Shown: positions 16,230 to 24,273 of the stretch, one piece after another
Position numbering within the stretch: the stretch's first letter is position 1
Layout: the number at the start of each line of letters is the position of its first letter
Source of the DNA: Pantoea allii
GTDB taxonomy: Bacteria > Pseudomonadota > Gammaproteobacteria > Enterobacterales > Enterobacteriaceae
Assembly (NCBI RefSeq): GCF_002307475.1
Contig: NZ_NTMH01000055.1
Coordinates: 1 to 47,767, forward strand
Length of the DNA: 47,767 nucleotides
Direction of reading: 5' to 3'
Position numbers and translations under genes: made by a program
The notes under the pieces: generated by a model
Database searches by the model: none
What the model was told of the DNA's origin: nothing
Seen by the model: the letters and a program-made list of their open reading frames with translations, nothing else

Positions 16230-16754
16230 ATGCATCTGACCACTTCACGTTTGACGTTAACGACATTACGCCCGGAAGACTGGCAACTGTTCCGGGCGGT
16301 GCACGAAGATCGCGACACGATGAACTGGGTGAGTGAAATTCCTGACGAAGAGGATATCCGTGAACGGTTCAGCCAGCGTTTGGCACCCTGGCAGGTAGGC
16401 AGCTTTCACATGCTGTGCCTGGTCGCCAGGCTGCGTGATAGCGGAGAAGCCATTGGCTTATTTGGCTGTACGCCTGAATGGCAGCCCGCTCGCCAGGCCG
16501 AAATCGGTTACATGCTGCTGCACCGCTACTGTGGCCAGGGCTTCGGCAGTGAAGCCCTGGGGGCGTTATGTCAGTGTTTGTTCGACGCCGGTTTCCTCAA
16601 GCTCAAGGCGCTGGTGGTGGAGGGCAACTGGGCATCACGGCGGATTCTGGAAAAAAATGGCTTCACGCTACAGCGCACGCTGCAAAATAATTATCTGTTA
16701 AATGACCGCTGGGTGAATGACTGGCTGCTTGAACGGCTCAATCCGCAAATATAA
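16230..16754 (+). CDS. GNAT-family N-acetyltransferase
   Basis: Cytoplasmic acyl-CoA transferase of 174 residues, of the RimJ/RimL-like Acetyltransf_3 type. The acetyl-CoA site is visible as RYCGQGFGSEAL near residue 100 and the C-terminal NWASRRILEKNGF helix is typical. The start at 16230 is chosen because GGGAG lies 8 bases before it; the upstream TTG lacks a site. It is divergent from ypdA. The acceptor substrate is unknown. Confidence 0.88.
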   Translation: MHLTTSRLTLTTLRPEDWQLFRAVHEDRDTMNWVSEIPDEEDIRERFSQRLAPWQVGSFHMLCLVARLRDSGEAIGLFGCTPEWQPARQAEIGYMLLHRYCGQGFGSEALGALCQCLFDAGFLKLKALVVEGNWASRRILEKNGFTLQRTLQNNYLLNDRWVNDWLLERLNPQI

Positions 16755-16771
16755 AAAATTTTCTGCTCCTC

Positions 16772-16800
16772 TCGACAAAGTTGTTATCTGCAAGTTATGT
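16772..16800 (+). promoter_or_regulatory. Putative alaC promoter
   Basis: TCGACA, a 17-bp spacer and TTATGT, 71 bp before alaC. The leader contains a small perfect hairpin GGTCAC-CGCA-GTGACC at 16810-16825. Moderate match only. Confidence 0.35.
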
Positions 16801-16871
16801 TCTTGTAGAGGTCACCGCAGTGACCAGCGTCGCTCGGACGGTCCGGGCGCTAACGTTTCCCAGAGGACACC

Positions 16872-18107
16872 ATGGCTGATAACAGCACAACCCGTCGTTT
16901 CACACGTATTGAACGCCTGCCGCCTTACGTTTTTAACATCACCGCTGAACTGAAGATGGCTGCGCGTCGGCGTGGCGAAGATATCATCGACCTTTCAATG
17001 GGCAACCCCGACGGGGCAACGCCGCCTCATATCGTAGAAAAATTGTGCCAGGTGGCACAACGTGAAGACACGCACGGTTATTCGACCTCACGCGGTATTC
17101 CTCGCCTGCGTCGCGCGATTTCTCGCTGGTATGAAGAGCGTTATCAGGTTGATATCGATCCTGAATCTGAAGCTATCGTCACCATCGGGTCCAAAGAGGG
17201 GCTGGCTCACCTGATGCTGGCGACGCTTGATCATGGCGACACTGTGCTGGTGCCCAACCCCAGTTACCCTATTCATATCTACGGTGCCGTTATCGCGGGT
17301 GCACAGGTGCGATCTGTACCGCTGGTGGAAGGGATCGATTTCTTCAATGAGCTGGAACGCGCTATTCGCGAAAGCTATCCCAAGCCCAAAATGATGGTGC
17401 TCGGTTTTCCCTCCAATCCCACATCTCAGTGTGTCGAACTGGACTTTTTCGAGCGCGTAATTGCGCTGGCGAAGCAGTACAACGTCCTGGTGATTCACGA
17501 TCTGGCCTACGCGGACATTGTCTATGATGGCTGGAAAGCGCCTTCCATCATGCAGGTGCCAGGGGCACGTGATGTCGCGGTAGAGTTCTTCACGCTGTCA
17601 AAAAGCTACAACATGGCGGGCTGGCGCATTGGCTTTATGGTGGGTAACAAAGAGTTAGTCGCCGCGCTGGCGCGTATCAAGAGCTATCACGATTACGGCA
17701 CATTTACGCCCTTACAGGTGGCTGCGATTGCGGCGCTGGAAGGCGATCAGCAGTGCGTGCGCGATATTGCTGAGCAATATAAACGGCGGCGTGATGTGCT
17801 GGTAAAAGGGCTGCACGAAGCGGGATGGATGGTCGATATCCCGAAAGCGTCGATGTACGTGTGGGCGAAAATTCCTGACCACTATGCCCACCTTGGTTCG
17901 CTGGAGTTTGCGAAGCACATGCTGCAGGAGGCGAAAGTCTGCGTCTCGCCAGGCATTGGCTTTGGTGACTACGGTGACACGCATGTCCGCTTTGCGCTGA
18001 TTGAAAACAGCGATCGTATACGTCAGGCAGTCAGAGGGATTAAAGCGATGTTTCGTGCGGATGGTATATTGCCGGGCAGCGTGAAAAACATGGAAGAACA
18101 AATCTAG
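16872..18107 (+). CDS. alaC: Alanine transaminase AlaC
   Basis: PLP-dependent class I aminotransferase converting pyruvate and glutamate to alanine and 2-oxoglutarate, in the cytoplasm. The 411 residues match E. coli AlaC (412). The PLP lysine lies in TLSKSYNMAGWRIGF near residue 244; NPTSQC and HDLAYAD motifs are also present. AGAGGA precedes the ATG at 5 bases. The neighbours ypdAB (pyruvate sensing) and ypdK match E. coli order. Confidence 0.96.
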   Translation: MADNSTTRRFTRIERLPPYVFNITAELKMAARRRGEDIIDLSMGNPDGATPPHIVEKLCQVAQREDTHGYSTSRGIPRLRRAISRWYEERYQVDIDPESEAIVTIGSKEGLAHLMLATLDHGDTVLVPNPSYPIHIYGAVIAGAQVRSVPLVEGIDFFNELERAIRESYPKPKMMVLGFPSNPTSQCVELDFFERVIALAKQYNVLVIHDLAYADIVYDGWKAPSIMQVPGARDVAVEFFTLSKSYNMAGWRIGFMVGNKELVAALARIKSYHDYGTFTPLQVAAIAALEGDQQCVRDIAEQYKRRRDVLVKGLHEAGWMVDIPKASMYVWAKIPDHYAHLGSLEFAKHMLQEAKVCVSPGIGFGDYGDTHVRFALIENSDRIRQAVRGIKAMFRADGILPGSVKNMEEQI

Positions 18108-18157
18108 TCCGCCACTGGGGCGACCGTCTGTCGCCCCCTGCGGAATGCTTGCAGATA

Positions 18158-18229
18158 CTACAGCATCAGCACAAAGGTGCCGACCCAAAGCAGTACGAAG
18201 AAAGAAATTCCCATCAAAGCATATTTCAC
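18158..18229 (-). CDS. ypdK: Small membrane protein YpdK
   Basis: A 23-residue single-helix membrane protein, too short for usual gene calling. The reading starts at GTG (18229) with GAGGAG seven bases before it and runs MKYALMGISFF-VLLWVG to a TAG. Length and sequence match E. coli YpdK (which I recall as MKYFFMGISF followed by a VWAGTF core). Position and orientation, convergent with alaC, also match. Function unknown; predicted to insert in the inner membrane. Confidence 0.85.
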   Translation of the reverse strand: MKYALMGISFFVLLWVGTFVLML

Positions 18230-18426
18230 AAGCGAACTCCTCTGAGCGGTTACGATGTTGGCGATCCCGATCCAGCGCAACGCGGACAGATGGGACAGGT
18301 CGCCGTTCAGGTCAACGGTCAACGGTCTCCCGGACGAACTGAATAACTCAGAACAGGATCGGGGCTAATCTACGCGTAATCAGACCGAAAAGAAATAGTT
18401 TGGTTCTGAGAGTTTGTTCACATTTT

Positions 18427-19455
18427 TTACTGAACGTTAATTTCTGGAACCGCAGACATGCCGACGCGTAACTGGGCCAGATTCGGCTGTCCCTCATCCA
18501 GCACAATTTTCACCGGTAATCGCTGAACGACCTTAGTGTAGTTGCCGGTAGCGTTATCAGGAGAAATCGCTGAAAACGTCGCGCCCGTGGCGGGCGCAAT
18601 GCTGTCGACATGACCGGTAAAGACCTGATCGGGCAAGGCGTCGACCTCAATGCTAACGGGTTGCCCCGGACGAACATCCTTCAACTGGGTTTCCAGATAA
18701 TTTGCCGTGATGTAGGTGTGCTGCAACGGCACCACCGCCAGCAGACGCGTGCCTGCTGACACCCAGGCACCCAGGCGCAGGGTACGCTGTCCCACCATGC
18801 CGGCCACCGGTGCCATAATGCGGGTATAAGACAGGTTCAGACGCGCCTGATCGACGCTGGCCTTCGCTGCGGCGACATCGGCTTCTGAGGATCTGACCGC
18901 CGCCTGTAACACGCCGACCTGCTTAACCGCCGAGGCCAGGGCCGCTTCACTCTGGCGCACCGTGGCGCTCGCGGATCGTTGTGCAGAACTGGCTTTTTGC
19001 TGTTCATCTGCGGCCACCGTGCCACGCTGATAAAGACGGTTATAGCGTTCTGCACTCTGACCGGCATACTGCGCTGTGGCCTGGCTGGCCGCGACGCTGG
19101 CCTTTTGCTGCGCAATCACCGATTGCTGCTGCTCCAGCTGTGCCTGACTGCTCAACAGTTTGGCTTCACTGACCTGCAGGTCGGCCTTGGCACTCTCAAG
19201 CGCCACCTGATAATCACGATCGTCCAGTGTGGCTAACAGTTCGCCCGCCGCGACCTGCTGGTTATCCTTCACGTTGATACGGGCGATGTAGCCCGACACT
19301 TTCGGGGCGACAATGGTGTAATCGGCATTTACCCAGGCATCATTGGTGCGGTGATCGTTACGGGTCATCACCGCCCATACCGCCAGCGCCATCGCCAGTA
19401 AAACCAGCAGCAGGAGGGAAAGCAGCAGGGTTCTTCTCATTGCTAAAGCACGCAT
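18427..19455 (-). CDS. HlyD/EmrA-family membrane-fusion protein
   Basis: Periplasmic adaptor of a tripartite efflux pump, 342 residues. One N-terminal membrane anchor (about 8-31) is followed by a half-lipoyl domain (VSGYIARINVKDNQQV), a long Ala/Gln/Ser-rich coiled coil (about 80-200), the second lipoyl half (APVAGMVGQRTLRLG) and a beta domain. It begins 6 bases after the stop of the MFS gene, so the two are translated as one operon. Together they form an EmrAB-like exporter; the outer-membrane partner would be TolC elsewhere. Substrate unknown. Confidence 0.9.
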   Translation of the reverse strand: MRALAMRRTLLLSLLLLVLLAMALAVWAVMTRNDHRTNDAWVNADYTIVAPKVSGYIARINVKDNQQVAAGELLATLDDRDYQVALESAKADLQVSEAKLLSSQAQLEQQQSVIAQQKASVAASQATAQYAGQSAERYNRLYQRGTVAADEQQKASSAQRSASATVRQSEAALASAVKQVGVLQAAVRSSEADVAAAKASVDQARLNLSYTRIMAPVAGMVGQRTLRLGAWVSAGTRLLAVVPLQHTYITANYLETQLKDVRPGQPVSIEVDALPDQVFTGHVDSIAPATGATFSAISPDNATGNYTKVVQRLPVKIVLDEGQPNLAQLRVGMSAVPEINVQ

Positions 19456-19461
19456 ATTCAG

Positions 19462-21063
19462 TTATCCCGACGTGGAGGTTGCAGGTTGGATCAAGGTTTG
19501 AGGAGGCCAGACCCGTTTGGGTACCAGAGCCGTCACCAGCAGCAGCAGTAGCGCAAAACCGATCAGCAGCATCCAGGTATCACTCAGGCCGAGTACCAGC
19601 GCCTGATGCTTGACCTGCATGGCAAAGCCGCGCAGATTTTCGACAGAGCTGGCGCTGCCGTCCGGCAGGAGCGGATAGCTGGCGCTGGCCTGGCTGCTGT
19701 CTGGCGCCGTCATCAACCAGGGCCTGCTGGCTGCCTGATTAACCAGAATGTTGGAGTGAAACTGCTCACGGTGGCTGACGAACCACGACACCAGCGTGGA
19801 GGCGGCAATGCTGGAAAAACCCCGAACCGTATTAAACATCGCTGAGGCAAACGGGCCTTCCGGTGGGGCAACGACGCTGGTGGCACTCATCAATACTGGC
19901 AGAATCACCATCGGCTGACCCACGGCCTGTAAAGCCTGAATCAGCCAAAAGTTGTCCCGCGACCAGCCCGTCGTGATCTGCATACCCAGCAGGCATGAGG
20001 CGATAAGAAAGATCAGGCCCAGCGACAGCATCCAGCGACAGTCGATCCAGCGAATATTCAGCAGGGCGGCGATAAACGGCGCAATAACCAGCTGCGGCAA
20101 GCCGATGGTTAAAGCCAGCGGCGCAAACTGTCCAATGCGGAATCCGTCGACCTGAGCAAAATAGGTTGAAGGCAGGGCCGAGCCGGATAACGACACAATG
20201 AGCACACCCGCCAACACCAGTAAACCGTGCATCAAATTACGCCGTCTCAGCATCTGCAACTTAAACAGCGGCAGCGGATGAAACCACTCGTTAATCAAAA
20301 ACACTACCAGGAGCGGTAACGCCGCGAAAAGCATTGCTGTGATAATGGGGGAATCAAGCCAGTCCAGACGTTCGCCCTGGCTGAGAACCAGAATGATTAG
20401 CGCCATGCCGCTACAGCCGGTGACCATACCAAACAGGTCGATCTGCTGAAAACGTTCAGTACGGAGCGGATCCTGAGGTAATCCCCAGGCCATCAGTAAG
20501 ATGGCAATCAGCATGCCGGGCACGACCTGCCAGAAGACAAACATCCAGCTGACTTCATCTGTCCAGAAGGCAGCCAGAGAAGCCGCCATATTGGGCCCAA
20601 AGGTGGCGGTCAGCGCGTAGGCACCCAGGCCGTAGAGCTTAATCGGCGGCGGCAAAAAGCGTAGCGCGACGGTCATCAGCATAGGCGGAAGTGCGCCGCC
20701 AAACAAACCCTGTACGACGCGCAACGCCATAAACAGAACAGGATTGGTCATGAGCGGCAGCAGTATGCCGGACAGTAAAAACCCCGCGGACATGATCAGC
20801 GAAAAACGGCGTAGGGAAAACGTGACGGCAAACCAGGGCGCAATCATCATGGCGGCGACTTCGGCAGCCTGATAGACAGAGACAATCCAGCTTCCCTGGT
20901 CGTAGCCGATGCCAAGGGCGGCACGAATATCGGCCAGGGCGATATCACTGACCCGATCGTTAAGTCCTGAGGTGAGCGCAGCGATCCACACGCCAAGCAA
21001 GCCTAATGCCAGGCGCAGGGTAAAGGGATGCAGCGTCGGCGCATTGCCAGGCCGGGTCGTCAT
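19462..21063 (-). CDS. EmrB/DHA2-type MFS efflux transporter
   Basis: Inner-membrane drug:proton antiporter of 533 residues with about fourteen hydrophobic segments, the length of the DHA2 (EmrB) family. Signatures include ALRVVQGLFGG in helix 4 and the LTATFGPNM motif-C-like region. The open frame reaches 55 codons further upstream, but that stretch crosses the operator palindromes and has no membrane pattern, so the ATG at 21063 is used; its ribosome site is poor. First gene of the pump operon, divergent from the IclR regulator, which is likely to repress it through the two palindromes at 21095 and 21141. Confidence 0.9.
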   Translation of the reverse strand: MTTRPGNAPTLHPFTLRLALGLLGVWIAALTSGLNDRVSDIALADIRAALGIGYDQGSWIVSVYQAAEVAAMMIAPWFAVTFSLRRFSLIMSAGFLLSGILLPLMTNPVLFMALRVVQGLFGGALPPMLMTVALRFLPPPIKLYGLGAYALTATFGPNMAASLAAFWTDEVSWMFVFWQVVPGMLIAILLMAWGLPQDPLRTERFQQIDLFGMVTGCSGMALIILVLSQGERLDWLDSPIITAMLFAALPLLVVFLINEWFHPLPLFKLQMLRRRNLMHGLLVLAGVLIVSLSGSALPSTYFAQVDGFRIGQFAPLALTIGLPQLVIAPFIAALLNIRWIDCRWMLSLGLIFLIASCLLGMQITTGWSRDNFWLIQALQAVGQPMVILPVLMSATSVVAPPEGPFASAMFNTVRGFSSIAASTLVSWFVSHREQFHSNILVNQAASRPWLMTAPDSSQASASYPLLPDGSASSVENLRGFAMQVKHQALVLGLSDTWMLLIGFALLLLLVTALVPKRVWPPQTLIQPATSTSG

Positions 21064-21094
21064 AGCAGGTGGTCTCGTTATTATTATGATTCGA

Positions 21095-21113
21095 TGTATT
21101 GCAATGCGATACA
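21095..21113. promoter_or_regulatory. Operator palindrome 1 between efflux operon and IclR gene
   Basis: TGTATTGCA-A-TGCGATACA is an inverted repeat with 8 of 9 pairs matching. It lies 31 bp before the MFS start. Probably bound by the IclR-type regulator at 21217. Confidence 0.6.
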
Positions 21114-21140
21114 GCGCGGCGATATTACATGGCAATATGC

Positions 21141-21159
21141 TGTATTGCAATGCGGTACA
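21141..21159. promoter_or_regulatory. Operator palindrome 2 between efflux operon and IclR gene
   Basis: TGTATTGCA-A-TGCGGTACA shares 18 of 19 bases with palindrome 1 and pairs at 7 of 9. The two sites start 46 bp apart, a spacing that allows cooperative binding on nearly the same helix face. Confidence 0.6.
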
Positions 21160-21216
21160 TGCTGTAAAAGGTGCGCTTTTCGGGTTACAGTAAGCCAGCT
21201 CAAAAAGGACGACGCT

Positions 21217-22002
21217 ATGACTCATCAATCATCCAGCCGCGAGGATGAAAAAACGGGCGGCATTCAGGTTATTGCACGTGCGGCAAAAATTCTTAATGCC
21301 TTAGGCGAACATCCCAGTGGCATGAGCCTGGGCGAGATCGCACAGGTGGTTGATCTGCCGCGTTCCACCGTTCAGCGCATCGTTGCGGCTCTGGATAGCG
21401 CAGAGCTGGTTCGTAGCAGCGGTGCGGGTGGACTGCGCCTTGGCCCGGCTTTGCTTAAGCTCCTCTCCAGCGTCAACACGGATGTGGTGGATTTAGTCAA
21501 ACCGCTGATGGAAAAACTCTCTGCGGATACCAATGAAACCGTATCACTGGCCCGCGCCAGCGGTTCACAGCTTGCCGTTGTGCATTACGTGGTGGCATCA
21601 CGAGAGTTGCGGGTTGTTCCGCGTATCGGGCTGGATCTGCCGCTTTACAGCACCTCAGGGGGCAGAGCGCTGCTGGCGCTGGAAAGTGATGCTGACGTGC
21701 AGGCACGGGTGGGCGACGCCTGGCGCGAACTGACTGATAAAACGGTTAAGACGCTGGCCGAGCTCTTACAGATGATTCATGAGGTGCGTAAAACCAGCAT
21801 TTCCTACGATCGCGGTGAAACGCTTGAAGGTATCTCGACGATGGCCTTTGCGCTGGACACGCTCTTTGGCCGTTTTGCCGTGTCATTACTGGTGCCTACG
21901 GCACGTTTTAAGAAACACGAGGCTCGTTATCGTGAGGAAATGTTGCAATGCAAACAGGCGTTGATTCGCGAAATTGGCAAAATTGCCGCTGTTGAAGGAT
22001 GA
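21217..22002 (+). CDS. IclR-family transcriptional regulator
   Basis: DNA-binding regulator of 261 residues: winged helix-turn-helix at about 18-75 (MSLGEIAQVVDLPRSTVQRIV), then an IclR effector domain with the ISYDRGETLEGISTMA segment near 195-210. The start is set by AAGGACG eight bases before the ATG; a longer frame from 21028 crosses the operators. It is divergent from the MFS-HlyD pump operon and followed by usp and an unknown membrane protein. Effector unknown; an aromatic compound is common in the family. Confidence 0.92.
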   Translation: MTHQSSSREDEKTGGIQVIARAAKILNALGEHPSGMSLGEIAQVVDLPRSTVQRIVAALDSAELVRSSGAGGLRLGPALLKLLSSVNTDVVDLVKPLMEKLSADTNETVSLARASGSQLAVVHYVVASRELRVVPRIGLDLPLYSTSGGRALLALESDADVQARVGDAWRELTDKTVKTLAELLQMIHEVRKTSISYDRGETLEGISTMAFALDTLFGRFAVSLLVPTARFKKHEARYREEMLQCKQALIREIGKIAAVEG

Positions 22003-22009
22003 CTGCTCA

Positions 22010-22462
22010 ATGAAAACAGTGTTGATGGCTATTGATAATTCTCCGGTGGCGAAGAAAGTGGTTTCTTTAACGATTGAACAAGCGCAGGCACACCGTGCGG
22101 AAGTCGTCGTTTTATGCTGTATCGATCCCGCTTATTCATCCTGCAGCCAACCTATTGATATTGATGCAGGCGAAGATCCGGCGGATTTTGTGGCGGCTCA
22201 GGATGAACAAAATACCGCTGAGATGGTGGTACGGCATGCACTGGCCCCGTTGCTGCAGGCCGGCATTAAGGCGCGTGGCATTATACTGGCCGGTGAAGCC
22301 GCTGATACCATCGTCGCCCAGTCGCAACAGCTAAACGCCAATATGATTATTATGGGGCGGCGCCATTTGTCACCCTTTAACCGTTTATTAAAAGGATCTG
22401 TGAGTGCCGCTGTTGTTGAACGCGCGCATTGCCCGGTACTGATTGATGTGCGTAAGGATTAA
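22010..22462 (+). CDS. Universal stress protein, UspA family
   Basis: Cytoplasmic 150-residue protein of the Usp fold: begins KTVLMAIDNS, has the central VVLCCID strand, and ends in the ATP-binding MGRRHLSPFNRLLKGSVSAAVVERAHCPVLI, where G-2x-G-9x-G(S) is present in the form of MGRRHLS...KGSVSA. It starts 7 bases after the iclR stop, so it is in the same transcript. Role probably in stress survival; not one of the named E. coli usp genes that I can match. Confidence 0.88.
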   Translation: MKTVLMAIDNSPVAKKVVSLTIEQAQAHRAEVVVLCCIDPAYSSCSQPIDIDAGEDPADFVAAQDEQNTAEMVVRHALAPLLQAGIKARGIILAGEAADTIVAQSQQLNANMIIMGRRHLSPFNRLLKGSVSAAVVERAHCPVLIDVRKD

Positions 22463-22471
22463 CAACGTAGT

Positions 22472-23281
22472 ATGACTTCCCTGCTTTTTATTACGCTGGT
22501 GGCCTTTGTGCTACTGGCGCTTATCATTGTGATGTTGGTCAGAACCACCCGGTTGCGGGTGTGGCAGGGCGTCGTGCTGTTTATCCTGCCGCTTATCCTG
22601 TCGAATATGTTGTGGTTCAACTGGATTTTGCCTCAGCAGCAACAGGAAAAACGCTATGAGCGGGCGGCGGACTATATGGCGCAGGCGACGGTTTATCGCG
22701 TGCTGCGCACCCAGGAACCCGCCCTGTGGCAGTTACTGACGCGCGAACTGTCTCACAAACTGCGTGAAGGCGAGCCGATGATTCAGGCCGTCGGTGAACT
22801 AAGAGGCTGGCTCACGGATGTGATTAATCAGCGGCTGATGCGCGGCTCAAGTCGCGCCGTCGTTAATTATATTGGCGTTTCCGTCGACGAAATGCAGGCG
22901 CTGAATAAAATTGATCCCGGACTCTGTTTTCAATTCCTTTATCCGCAGGTGAAGGGCGGGGTGAATCTGGCCAAAACGCTGCCAGCCGCACTGAATCAAA
23001 AGGATGCAGAAGCCACCGAGTATTTACTGCTTAACAGTTTGACCGAAGAACAGCCGATGGATCGCGACCAGGCTCAGCACGACCTGAAAAATATCGTGGA
23101 TCGCCTTTACCAAAAATGGGGTGATAAGCTGCAACAGCTCAATATGCCTGCAGACACGGCGGTTGATCGCTCATCTATGTGTGCCATGTCCATCGATCTC
23201 TACACGGCGATTCTCGCACTCCCTGACAAGCAAGCCGCCAATCTGCTTCGTAGAATGATTGCGCTTTCGGGCGAGGGATAA
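22472..23281 (+). CDS. Unrecognised membrane-anchored protein
   Basis: I do not recognise this 269-residue protein. Two hydrophobic segments at the N terminus (about 3-24 and 31-50) are followed by about 215 soluble, helix-rich residues with charged and Gln-rich stretches and no motif I know. The soluble part contains two CxxC-less cysteines and a C-terminal MCAMSIDLYTAIL segment. It starts 9 bases after usp and is the third gene of the iclR-usp transcript. It ends just before a hairpin. Confidence 0.75.
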   Translation: MTSLLFITLVAFVLLALIIVMLVRTTRLRVWQGVVLFILPLILSNMLWFNWILPQQQQEKRYERAADYMAQATVYRVLRTQEPALWQLLTRELSHKLREGEPMIQAVGELRGWLTDVINQRLMRGSSRAVVNYIGVSVDEMQALNKIDPGLCFQFLYPQVKGGVNLAKTLPAALNQKDAEATEYLLLNSLTEEQPMDRDQAQHDLKNIVDRLYQKWGDKLQQLNMPADTAVDRSSMCAMSIDLYTAILALPDKQAANLLRRMIALSGEG

Positions 23282-23287
23282 GCGAAA

Positions 23288-23312
23288 AAAAGCCCGCTAA
23301 ACGCGGGCTGAA
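23288..23312. terminator. Hairpin after the iclR-usp operon
   Basis: AGCCCGC and GCGGGCT arms flank TAAAC. The T run follows on the minus strand; on the plus strand a further GGC followed by eight T lies 20 bases on. Orientation of use is unclear. Confidence 0.5.
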
Positions 23313-23524
23313 TTGAGAGAGGCTTTTTTTTAGAGTAATGCCTGGTGTTGTGCTTTGAATGTTTTCCGTTGAATGCAGTTTCGCAGTTTAATGGCACATT
23401 ATGCCAACTGTTTAACCGTATTGAATCAATTGGTAAAACTTCGTAAATACGCAACAGCTCGCGTACTATTCCTATAGATACCCATTTTGCCGCGCCTTAC
23501 ACTGCGACAAAATGTGAGGTAAAA

Positions 23525-23806
23525 ATGAAAAAAATAGTTATTGGTGCACTGGCACTTATTCTGCTGAGCGGCTGTACTGCCAGCAAACCCGGGGCGTTTG
23601 AGCGAGTAGATGAAGATACTCATTCAAACACCGTACAGTACCGTTTCGACCCGTCAAAAGTTAATCGCGACGCGATGGAAATTGATGTGGCGAATTACTG
23701 CATGAATAAAGGTTTTGATAAGGTAGAAAATTTACCTGTTCAGGACAGCACAATACCAGGCTTAAAGAAAACCTGGTATCAGTGTAATTATGCGGTGAAG
23801 AGTTAA
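23525..23806 (+). CDS. Small lipoprotein of unknown function
   Basis: A 93-residue predicted lipoprotein: signal KKIVIGALALILLSGC with lipobox LSGC, Cys at 17. The mature part has two further cysteines (NYCMNKGF and WYQCNY) that could form a disulfide, and no known domain. GAGG lies just before the ATG. It stands alone with its own terminator. Confidence 0.82.
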   Translation: MKKIVIGALALILLSGCTASKPGAFERVDEDTHSNTVQYRFDPSKVNRDAMEIDVANYCMNKGFDKVENLPVQDSTIPGLKKTWYQCNYAVKS

Positions 23807-23818
23807 CCAATAAAACGA

Positions 23819-23847
23819 GGTGGGATTTAATCCCACCTTCTTTTTTT
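23819..23847 (+). terminator. Terminator of the small lipoprotein gene
   Basis: GGTGGGA and TCCCACC arms flank TTTAA, followed by TTCTTTTTTT. Confidence 0.92.
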
Positions 23848-23875
23848 ATATTATGCTGTGTGAAATCTTTGCCCT

Positions 23876-24010
23876 TCAGTGGTTCTCATCTCTGGCAGAC
23901 CATTTTCCCTGTCGCTGCCTGTCATCCTTATGTCCTGATAGCATTTTTGGCCCGTTTATAAAATAACCCGCTGCGACCATGGGAAGGACTGTTGTACTTA
24001 TTTCTTTCAT
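23876..24010 (-). CDS. Possible 44-residue small protein
   Basis: A short reading frame beginning MKEISTTVLPMVAAGYFING with AGGAG seven bases before the ATG, an ideal ribosome site. The first half is moderately hydrophobic and the second strongly basic. I recognise no homologue. It fills part of the 467-bp gap between the lipoprotein and SMP-30 genes; nothing else in that gap is supported. Confidence rests on the ribosome site alone. Confidence 0.4.
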   Translation of the reverse strand: MKEISTTVLPMVAAGYFINGPKMLSGHKDDRQRQGKWSARDENH

Positions 24011-24273
24011 ACGCCATCTCCTCTTTTTCGATGTTTTAGATATTACGCCGAAATAGTGGAGCAAACATGTAGCGATTGTAGAGTTACCTGCATAAGTATT
24101 TCTTTATATTTCTTTTTCGGTAATGTCGACAAAGCGATTTTAATCTTCCCATCAGAATGGGATGAATAAGCGCAAGCAGAAGTAAGAACCGTCTTAAAAA
24201 TACGGTGAAAATAGTTCTCCTGGGTCTGGAAATTGGCGCTACATTATTAGCAGGACAATAAATGGAGGCAAAC

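Noticed and set aside
18347..18410. 8-bp inverted repeat CTCAGAAC/GTTCTGAG after the HlyD gene
   Set aside because: Arms 48 bases apart with no T run; too weak to call a terminator.
21064..21228. 55-codon extension of the MFS gene across the divergent promoter region
   Set aside because: It overlaps the iclR start and both operator palindromes, and lacks a membrane pattern.
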